DNA of 5,729 nt from Desulfobacterales bacterium (lineage in GTDB: Bacteria > Desulfobacterota > Desulfobacteria > Desulfobacterales > Desulfosalsimonadaceae). The stretch covers positions 1 to 5,729 of the forward strand of contig JAOZOL010000171.1 in assembly GCA_029933295.1 (NCBI GenBank), given 5' to 3'. Both the position numbers and the translations under genes were made by a program. Below are positions 1-5,321 of this stretch, piece by piece (within the stretch, counting starts at the first letter, position 1; each line of letters begins with the position of its first letter). The notes beneath the pieces are model-generated. The model made no database searches, was not told the origin of the DNA, and worked only from the letters and a program-made list of their open reading frames with translations.

Positions 1-90
1 GGTATTAACTTAGCCATCTGGATACTTTTCCTGAAAAAAAATCTTTACAAAGACAAATCAGCAGAGTATAAACCTTTTTCTTGTATATAA
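1..90 (+). CDS. possible 3' end of an upstream gene (very tentative)
   Basis: The first reading frame is open from the left edge for 29 codons and stops at TAA (88-90), 15 bp before the rpmB start; the other two plus frames close at once. The peptide has a hydrophobic run (LAIWILFL) followed by a lysine-rich, polar tail, which could be the last membrane segment and cytoplasmic end of a membrane protein. An open stretch this short is not rare by chance in AT-rich DNA. The frame also overlaps the proposed rpmB promoter, which argues against it unless the promoter lies inside the upstream gene. No family is recognised. Confidence 0.2.
   Translation, partial: GINLAIWILFLKKNLYKDKSAEYKPFSCI
44..72 (+). 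promoter_or_regulatory. sigma70-type promoter for rpmB
   Basis: TTTACA (44-49) and TATAAA (67-72) each match the -35 and -10 consensus at 5 of 6 positions and are separated by exactly 17 bp. A run of eight A residues (34-41) lies just upstream of the -35, where a proximal UP element would sit, as is common for ribosomal-component promoters. Transcription would start near 79-80, giving a leader of about 26 nt that includes the AAGGAGA ribosome binding site (94-100). Confidence 0.55.
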
Positions 91-105
91 ATTAAGGAGA
101 ATATC

Positions 106-297
106 ATGTCAAAAAAATGTGAAATATGCGGAAAAACACCATTGGTCGGTAATAATGTCAGCCATGCCCATAATTTAAATAAGCGTCGTTTTAATCCGAA
201 TCTTCAGCGGGTGCGTGCGGTGCATAACGGTCGGACAAAAAAGATTATGGCATGCACAAGATGCATTCGGTCCGGGCTGGTGAAGAAACCTGCATAG
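106..297 (+). CDS. rpmB: 50S ribosomal protein L28 (bL28), zinc-binding four-cysteine form
   Basis: This small basic protein (63 aa) is a structural component of the large ribosomal subunit. It has the typical L28 start, with CEICGK at residues 5-10, followed by the NNVSHAHN and KRRFNPNLQ segments that contact rRNA, and a C-terminal ACTRC. The cysteine pairs C5-x2-C8 and C50-x2-C53 form the zinc-ribbon ligands of the 'C+' version of L28; some bacteria also carry a cysteine-free paralogue used under zinc shortage, but none is visible here. Length is normal for the family. The start is fixed by a strong AAGGAGA (94-100), 5 nt before the ATG, and by a promoter at 44-72. It is transcribed towards the RelA/SpoT gene and stops 4 bp from that gene's stop codon, with no convincing terminator between them. 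Confidence 0.97.
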   Translation: MSKKCEICGKTPLVGNNVSHAHNLNKRRFNPNLQRVRAVHNGRTKKIMACTRCIRSGLVKKPA

Positions 298-301
298 GAA
301 A

Positions 302-2446
302 TTATGCCCGTTTAATTTTCTGGATTCCATCAACTTTTTTAAGTTTTGCAATCACGTCATCCAAATGGTCAATGTCTTTTACTGAAATTGTGAAAAAGCC
401 GTTGACCATTTTATTTTTTTCGCTTTCTAAATTAACATCCACTATATTTGCCTCCATCTGGCTGAGAACCGATGAGATTTCCGCCAGCAATCCGACCTTG
501 TCGTAAGCGCGGAGACTTAATTTCACATGGAAGGTTCCAGCTACATCTGTTTTCCATTGCACCTGGACTTGTCTTTCCGGGTTCATTTTTAGCGCATTGA
601 TACATCCCCGGCGATGAACCGTAATCCCGGCGCCGTGAGTAATGTATCCGGTGATGGAATCTCCTGGAATCGGCTGGCAGCATTGCCCGAATCTAATCAG
701 GATATCTTCAAGGCCGTCAACAATCACCCCGTCGGTACCCTTTTTTTTACGCTCTTTTCTCCGGGGGAGAAGTTTATTAAACAGGGTGTCTTCTTTTTTC
801 GGTTTAATATCCGGTGCAAGTTTTCCGATTATCTGCAGGGGAGTTATTTTTCCATAGCCGATATTGGCGATCAGATCATCAACGGTTTTAAAATTAAAAT
901 CAGATGCCGCTTTTTCCATTTCCGGTGTATTGTTGAGCTCATTAAAATTTAATTTGTGTTTGCGAAATGCTTTTTCGCACATTTCCCGCCCCAGGGTGAT
1001 GCTGCGTTGTGTCTCCTGTTTTTTGATCCATTGACGAATTCGTGATCGTGCCTTGCCGGTCTTTACATAATTGAGCCAGTCCAGGCTCGGGTGGTGTCCT
1101 TTTGTGGTTGTAATTCCAACAATGTCACCAGTCTGAAGTTTATATTGCAGGGGGACCAGACGGCCGTTTATTTTGGCTCCGGTGCATTGATGGCCGACCT
1201 CCGTGTGAATCAGATAGGCGAAATCAAGGGGGGTTGATCCCTTTGGCAGATTTTTCACTTCACCCGTGGGCGTAAAGATATAAACATCTTTGGGAAACAG
1301 ATCAATGCGGACATTTTCCAAAAATTCGTCCGGATCACCGTAATTTTCCTGATGTTCCACCAGGTTCCGAAGCCATGCAAAGGTGTTTTTTGTTTCATTA
1401 TCAAGGGTTTTGCCTTCTTTATAGCTCCAGTGAGCTGCAATCCCGGAGTTGGCGACGTCATCCATTTCACGGGTTCGGATTTGAATTTCCATGCGTTCTC
1501 CATAAGGGCCGACCACGGTGGTATGGAGGGACTTGTATCCGTTGGGTTTTGGAAATCCGATATAATCCTTGAATTTTTTTGGCACCGGCTTATAAGTGGC
1601 ATGGATAAGCCCTAAAGCTTCATAGCATTGGGGAATGGTGTCGACGATAATCCGAAAGGCGATAATATCAAAGACCTGATCAAATTCAAGGTGCTGGGAG
1701 ACCATTTTCTGGTGGATACTGTAAAATTGTTTAAAGCGACCCTGGACCGTTCCTGGAATCCCTGCATCCTTTATTATAACATTGATAGCGGCTTTGACCT
1801 CTTTGACATAATCTTCCTGGGCTGTTTGCGTTTTGCTGACCAGATCCTTGATCTTTTCATATTCTTCAGGATTGGTATAAAAAAAAGCAATATCTTCAAG
1901 CTCTTTTTTTATCCAGTAAATTCCAAGCCTGGCGGCAATCGGGGAATAGATATCAAGGGTTTCTCTGGCAATGGCTTTTTTCTTTTCTTCTGTTTTATGA
2001 AATTGGAGGGTGCGGATATTATGAAGGCGGTCGGCGAGCTTGATTAATATCACGCGGATATCGTCGGCCATTGCCAGAACCATTTTTCGGATATTTTCCG
2101 CCTGACGCGCTTTTGCGGTGTTAAAAGACAGGCTGCTGATTTTTGTGACACCTGCAATTATTTTCGCGGCATCCTTGCCGAACAGGCGTTGGATTTCTTC
2201 AATGGTGGCGTGTGTGTCCTCAACCACGTCATGCAGCAGGCCGCATGCTATGCTGATTGCGTCAAGCCGCATGTCGGAAAGGATGGACGCCACCTCAAGG
2301 GGATGGGAAAGATACGGTTCACCGCTTAACCGGCGTTGACCATCATGCACTTTGGCTGAATAAATATAGGCACGGTCCACGATGCCGACATCCGCATCCG
2401 GATAATAGTCGTAAATTTTATCAAGTATGTCGGTGATTCGGATCAT
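302..2446 (-). CDS. spoT: bifunctional (p)ppGpp synthetase/hydrolase (long RSH, Rel/SpoT type)
   Basis: This 714-aa protein transfers pyrophosphate from ATP to GDP/GTP to make the alarmone (p)ppGpp and also hydrolyses it, so it sets the stringent response; it acts in the cytoplasm and on stalled ribosomes. Domains in order: the HD hydrolase with its metal and catalytic residues present (R39, H48, H72-D73, E76-D77, and N143 in DRLHN); the synthetase from about 230 (RFKQFYSIHQKM, D260, GYKSLHT at 303-309, EIQIRT at 320-325); TGS at about 386-446 with H414; a helical linker; a CC...H...C zinc-finger-like domain (C589, C590, H611, C615); and a C-terminal ACT domain from about 639. The substrate-specificity loop reads KFKD (291-294), the basic form of bifunctional Rel/SpoT enzymes rather than the acidic EFDD of synthetase-only RelA. 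With the intact hydrolase site this argues for both activities. The name could equally be rel or relA. It starts 5 bp after the proS stop with no clear Shine-Dalgarno, suggesting translational coupling. Confidence 0.96.
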   Translation of the reverse strand: MIRITDILDKIYDYYPDADVGIVDRAYIYSAKVHDGQRRLSGEPYLSHPLEVASILSDMRLDAISIACGLLHDVVEDTHATIEEIQRLFGKDAAKIIAGVTKISSLSFNTAKARQAENIRKMVLAMADDIRVILIKLADRLHNIRTLQFHKTEEKKKAIARETLDIYSPIAARLGIYWIKKELEDIAFFYTNPEEYEKIKDLVSKTQTAQEDYVKEVKAAINVIIKDAGIPGTVQGRFKQFYSIHQKMVSQHLEFDQVFDIIAFRIIVDTIPQCYEALGLIHATYKPVPKKFKDYIGFPKPNGYKSLHTTVVGPYGERMEIQIRTREMDDVANSGIAAHWSYKEGKTLDNETKNTFAWLRNLVEHQENYGDPDEFLENVRIDLFPKDVYIFTPTGEVKNLPKGSTPLDFAYLIHTEVGHQCTGAKINGRLVPLQYKLQTGDIVGITTTKGHHPSLDWLNYVKTGKARSRIRQWIKKQETQRSITLGREMCEKAFRKHKLNFNELNNTPEMEKAASDFNFKTVDDLIANIGYGKITPLQIIGKLAPDIKPKKEDTLFNKLLPRRKERKKKGTDGVIVDGLEDILIRFGQCCQPIPGDSITGYITHGAGITVHRRGCINALKMNPERQVQVQWKTDVAGTFHVKLSLRAYDKVGLLAEISSVLSQMEANIVDVNLESEKNKMVNGFFTISVKDIDHLDDVIAKLKKVDGIQKIKRA

Positions 2447-2451
2447 TCAAT

Positions 2452-3972
2452 TTAATAGGCTTTGGCGAAAACAACCCTTTTATTACTCTCTTTCCCGCAC
2501 TCAATGCATTTCCCGGCCTCGTTTTCCTGGTTATACGGGATGCATCGTATGGTCACGTTCAATCGTTCCTTTATGCGTTTTTCACAAATAGCATCACCGC
2601 ACCAGTGGGACATGGCAAATCCGCCATGAATTTCCGGGCGTTCATTGTTTTTTGGTGTAAAAAACGCATTAAATATTTCAAGTTCGTCAATGTTGCGGGT
2701 ATACTTATTTTTATATGCCAGCGCTTTTTGAAACAATGTGTTCTGGATTTCATCTAAGATATCACAAATTTCATTTACAAACACATCTTTTTGTATGGCT
2801 GCTTTATCCCGGTGGTCCTTATCCCGGCGGCCAACAAATACGGAATCAGACTCAATATCCTTGGGCCCGATTTCAACCCGCAGCGGAATTCCCTTTTTAA
2901 TCCAGTCCCAGTTGCGGGTGCCGCCGATATTACGGTCATCAATTTCCACCCGGATCGGACGGTCGTAATACGTCTTTTCCCGTAACCGGGACGCCAGCCG
3001 GGAAGTATAATCCATGACAGTGGTTTTATCTTTGTCTTTTCTGATAATAGGCAGAAGAACCACATGGGATGATGCCACCCGCGGCGGCAGGATAATGCCG
3101 TTGTCATCACTGTGGGTCATGACCAGCCCCCCGATGAGTCTTGTGGAAACCCCCCAGGAAGTGGTCCAGCCGTATTCTTCTGTTTCCTTATCCGACTGGA
3201 ATCTGATGTCTGAAGCCTTGGCGAAATTTTGTCCCAGAAAATGAGACGTGCCGGCCTGGAGGGCTTTTCTGTCCTGCATCATGGCCTCAATGCAGGTGGT
3301 TGTCTCAGCGCCGGGGAATCTTTCCGATTCTGTCTTTTCTCCGGTAATCACCGGTATGGCCAGATATTCCTGGGCCATTTTCTGATACACGTCCAGCATC
3401 ATTTTAGTCCGCGCAACGGCTTCTTCTTTTGTGGCATGGACGGTGTGCCCTTCCTGCCATAAAAATTCGCTGGTTCTTAAAAATATCCGGGTACGCATTT
3501 CCCATCGAACCACATTGGCCCATTGATTGATCAATACGGGCAGATCCCTGTAACTGTTGATCCATTTGGAAAACGAATCTCCTATGATGGTTTCTGATGT
3601 GGGTCTGACAATTAAAGGTTCGGTCAGTTTCCCGGCAGGCACCAGAGTGCCGTTTTCCCCTTTTTCCAGTTTGTGGTGGGTTACCACCGCGCATTCCTTG
3701 GCAAATCCTTCCACATGTTCGGCTTCTTTTTCAAGAAAACTGATGGGGATGAACAACGGGAAATAGGCGTTTTTGACGCCGGTTTCCTTGAACATGTCAT
3801 CTAATACACGCACAATATTTTCCCACAGGGAATATCCCCAGGGCTTGATGACCATGCAACCCCTGACCGGGGAGATTTCCGCCATGTCCGATGCCTTTAT
3901 CACTTCCTGGTACCACTCCGGATAATTTTTTTCCCGGGTCGGTTCAATTGCAGTTTTAGCTTGTTTTCCCAT
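2452..3972 (-). CDS. proS: prolyl-tRNA synthetase, archaeal/eukaryal-like (ProS type 3)
   Basis: This 506-aa class II synthetase charges tRNA-Pro with proline in the cytoplasm. Visible in order: motif 1 region (YFPLFIP, 70-76); RPTSE (123-127), part of the proline/ATP pocket; motif 2 (RWE at 156-158 to LWQEGHT at 171-177); GTSHFLGQNF (241-250); motif 3 (GGLVMTHSDDNGIILPPRVA, 281-300, with R298). An anticodon-binding domain follows at about 305-410, then a C-terminal zinc domain with C458-x4-C463 and C489-x2-C492, ending in tyrosine (FAKAY), as is usual for this subclass. There is no inserted editing domain of about 180 residues between motifs 2 and 3, so this is not the usual bacterial long form of ProRS. 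The start is supported by GAGGGA (3977-3982), 4 nt before the ATG. It lies 19 bp after ispG and 5 bp before the RSH gene, so it is probably the middle gene of an operon. Confidence 0.97.
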   Translation of the reverse strand: MGKQAKTAIEPTREKNYPEWYQEVIKASDMAEISPVRGCMVIKPWGYSLWENIVRVLDDMFKETGVKNAYFPLFIPISFLEKEAEHVEGFAKECAVVTHHKLEKGENGTLVPAGKLTEPLIVRPTSETIIGDSFSKWINSYRDLPVLINQWANVVRWEMRTRIFLRTSEFLWQEGHTVHATKEEAVARTKMMLDVYQKMAQEYLAIPVITGEKTESERFPGAETTTCIEAMMQDRKALQAGTSHFLGQNFAKASDIRFQSDKETEEYGWTTSWGVSTRLIGGLVMTHSDDNGIILPPRVASSHVVLLPIIRKDKDKTTVMDYTSRLASRLREKTYYDRPIRVEIDDRNIGGTRNWDWIKKGIPLRVEIGPKDIESDSVFVGRRDKDHRDKAAIQKDVFVNEICDILDEIQNTLFQKALAYKNKYTRNIDELEIFNAFFTPKNNERPEIHGGFAMSHWCGDAICEKRIKERLNVTIRCIPYNQENEAGKCIECGKESNKRVVFAKAY

Positions 3973-3991
3973 TTATTCCCTCAATCTAATT

Positions 3992-5065
3992 TTATTTTTT
4001 ATCTTCAAATTCGTCCACTGCCTTGAGCAGTTCGGAAACCAGTTGTTCCTGGGGAAATTTTTTGACAACCTGTCCTTTTTTAAACAAGATCCCGGTGCCG
4101 TCTCCGCCGGCGATTCCGACATCGGCTTCTTTTGCTTCTCCAGGGCCGTTAACCACACACCCCATGATGGCAATTTTGATCGGTTTTGTTTTTGTCAAAA
4201 GTTTTTTTTCAATGGTTTCGGCAATTTCAAACAAATTGATATTACACCTGCCGCAGGTGGGGCAGGAGATGATTTCCACACCCCGCTGCCGGATACCTAA
4301 AGCTTTTAAAATTTCAAACCCCACCCGGACTTCTTCTGTCGGATCACGGGTGAGTGATACCCGCAGGGTGTCTCCGATTCCTTCGGAAAGCAGCATGCCG
4401 ATCCCGACGGCGGATTTGACGATTCCGGAGAAAAGGCCGCCCGCTTCCGTGATTCCCACATGAAGGGGAAAATCAGTTTTTGCGGATAGCTGCCGGTAGG
4501 CATCAATGCTCTGGGGGACATTGGCTGATTTTATCGCCAGCTTAATATTGGAAAAATTAAAGGATGCCATCAAATCAATCTGTTTTAACGCACTTTCAAC
4601 CAGCGCATTCACAGTGACGCCGCCATGTTTTTTTATCAGATCCTTTTCAAGGGAACCGGCATTCACGCCGATACGGATGGGAATGTCATTTGTTTTTGCG
4701 GCATCCACCACTGCTTTGATTTTGTTTTTACCGCCAATATTGCCCGGATTGATCCGAAGGCCGTCTGCGCCGGATTCTGCTGCTGAAATGGCCAGTTTGT
4801 AGTCAAAATGGATGTCGGCAATCACAGGAATGGAAATTTTTTTTTTAATGGCGCTAATGGCGGCGGCGGCTTCATCATCCGGTACGGCAACACGGATAAT
4901 TTCGCAGCCCGCGGCTTCCAGCCGGTGAATCTGAGCAACCGTGGCAGCAATATCCTGTGTATGGGTGTTGGTCATGGATTGCACCGCAATGGGTGCGTTT
5001 CCGCCGATTTTTACAGTCCCCACATGAATCTGGCGGGTGATTTTTCGATTAATTTTAAATGACAT
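3992..5065 (-). CDS. ispG: 4-hydroxy-3-methylbut-2-en-1-yl diphosphate synthase (IspG/GcpE)
   Basis: This enzyme converts 2-C-methyl-D-erythritol 2,4-cyclodiphosphate to HMBPP, the second-last step of the MEP isoprenoid pathway, using a [4Fe-4S] cluster and ferredoxin- or flavodoxin-type electron donors. The N-terminal TIM-barrel half shows the usual RQIHVGTVKIGG and APIAVQSMTNT segments, ADIHFDY (83-89) and GLRINPGNIG (102-111). The C-terminal cluster domain carries all ligands: CPTC (C268, C271), GCVVNGPGE (C303 and E310). The length of 357 aa is normal for the short bacterial form. The ATG at 5065 is chosen; an in-frame TTG at 5074 would add three residues but leave almost no leader after the -10 box at 5089-5094. 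Neither start has a recognisable Shine-Dalgarno. A tract of ten A residues (plus strand T at 4837-4846) encodes Lys74-76. First gene of the probable ispG-proS-RSH operon. Confidence 0.96.
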   Translation of the reverse strand: MSFKINRKITRQIHVGTVKIGGNAPIAVQSMTNTHTQDIAATVAQIHRLEAAGCEIIRVAVPDDEAAAAISAIKKKISIPVIADIHFDYKLAISAAESGADGLRINPGNIGGKNKIKAVVDAAKTNDIPIRIGVNAGSLEKDLIKKHGGVTVNALVESALKQIDLMASFNFSNIKLAIKSANVPQSIDAYRQLSAKTDFPLHVGITEAGGLFSGIVKSAVGIGMLLSEGIGDTLRVSLTRDPTEEVRVGFEILKALGIRQRGVEIISCPTCGRCNINLFEIAETIEKKLLTKTKPIKIAIMGCVVNGPGEAKEADVGIAGGDGTGILFKKGQVVKKFPQEQLVSELLKAVDEFEDKK

Positions 5066-5088
5066 GCTGGTCAATCGTGTTAAATGAG

Positions 5089-5097
5089 ATTATAGCA
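5089..5097 (-). promoter_or_regulatory. extended -10 promoter for the ispG operon
   Basis: On the minus strand these bases read TGC-TATAAT: a perfect -10 hexamer preceded by the TG of an extended -10. No good -35 hexamer is seen at 16-18 bp, which extended -10 promoters can do without. Transcription would start near 5082, giving a leader of about 16 nt before the ATG at 5065. It is the only strong promoter-like site seen ahead of ispG and would serve all three minus-strand genes. Confidence 0.5.
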
Positions 5098-5124
5098 GGG
5101 AAATTCCAGGTCCCTTAGAAACAT

Positions 5125-5190
5125 TTCAAGTGTGTAAATTTACGCTTATAAGGTTAAAGCCCTAACAGACCCGATTTTAATGTTCAAGTG
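5125..5190 (+). repeat. TTCAAGTG direct repeat (two copies)
   Basis: The octamer TTCAAGTG occurs at 5125-5132 and at 5183-5190, start to start 58 bp, in the spacer between ispG and the unknown plus-strand gene. The first copy directly abuts the GTAAATTTAC palindrome, separated by one T; the second lies 19 bp before the next GTAAATTT. Possible binding site or remnant of a local duplication; function unknown. Confidence 0.35.
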
Positions 5191-5235
5191 AAATAAGCAT
5201 AATCTTACGGTAAATTTGTTCTAATTTGTAAATTT
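5134..5235 (+). repeat. GTAAATTT repeat cluster (three copies), candidate operator
   Basis: GTAAATTT is present at 5134-5141, 5210-5217 and 5228-5235. The first copy is part of a perfect 10-bp palindrome, GTAAATTTAC (5134-5143). The third is a near palindrome, GTAAA-TT-TTTAC (5228-5239). The second is preceded by TTAC, giving TTAC-G-GTAA (5205-5213). The last two copies start 18 bp apart. The first lies about 56 bp upstream of the expected ispG start of transcription, and the other two about 43 and 61 bp upstream of the proposed plus-strand start. That layout suits a regulator acting on both divergent genes. The spacer is AT-rich, so some repetition is expected. Confidence 0.4.
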
Positions 5236-5240
5236 TTACT

Positions 5241-5268
5241 TTTAAATAAGATGGGGATTATCTATGAT
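5241..5268 (+). promoter_or_regulatory. candidate promoter for the unknown plus-strand gene
   Basis: TTTAAA (5241-5246, 4 of 6 matches to the -35) and TATGAT (5263-5268, 5 of 6 matches to the -10) are 16 bp apart. Transcription would begin near 5275 and give a leader of roughly 47 nt containing GGAG (5312-5315). Other weak pairs exist in this AT-rich DNA, for example CATAAT at 5198-5203 with a poor -35, so the choice is uncertain. Confidence 0.25.
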
Positions 5269-5321
5269 GTAATGAAGACGTTTTGAAACTATGTTACATG
5301 AAATAAATAACGGAGTCAGAC

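Noticed and set aside
237..265. Possible terminator of the minus-strand operon: GCAT/ATGC hairpin followed by six U residues, inside rpmB
   Set aside because: A 4-bp stem made by coincidence in coding sequence; the T-run is the complement of consecutive Lys codons of rpmB.
273..319. Possible terminator of rpmB: CGGGC (273-277) with GCCCG (306-310), then a T-rich stretch
   Set aside because: The stem is only 5 bp with a 28-nt loop and the following T-run is interrupted, so it is too weak to call.
1628..2047. 139-codon plus-strand reading frame opposite the RSH gene
   Set aside because: It lies wholly antisense to the conserved hydrolase and synthetase domains and its peptide has no recognisable domain; it is a by-product of codon use in the real gene.
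3973..4173. Minus-strand reading frame of 66 codons overlapping the end of ispG
   Set aside because: It is a shifted frame of ispG; the ispG frame has every conserved motif through its stop.
4023..4463. 146-codon plus-strand reading frame opposite ispG
   Set aside because: Antisense to the iron-sulfur domain of IspG, with no ribosome binding site and no family resemblance.
5251..5286. Short frame of 11 codons (MGIIYDVMKTF) ahead of the unknown gene, as a leader peptide
   Set aside because: There is no ribosome binding site, no run of regulatory codons and no attenuator hairpin, and it overlaps the candidate promoter.
5267..5299. Inverted repeat ATGTAA...TTACAT in the leader of the unknown gene
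   Set aside because: A 6-bp AT-rich stem with a loop of about 20 nt would be unstable; likely chance.
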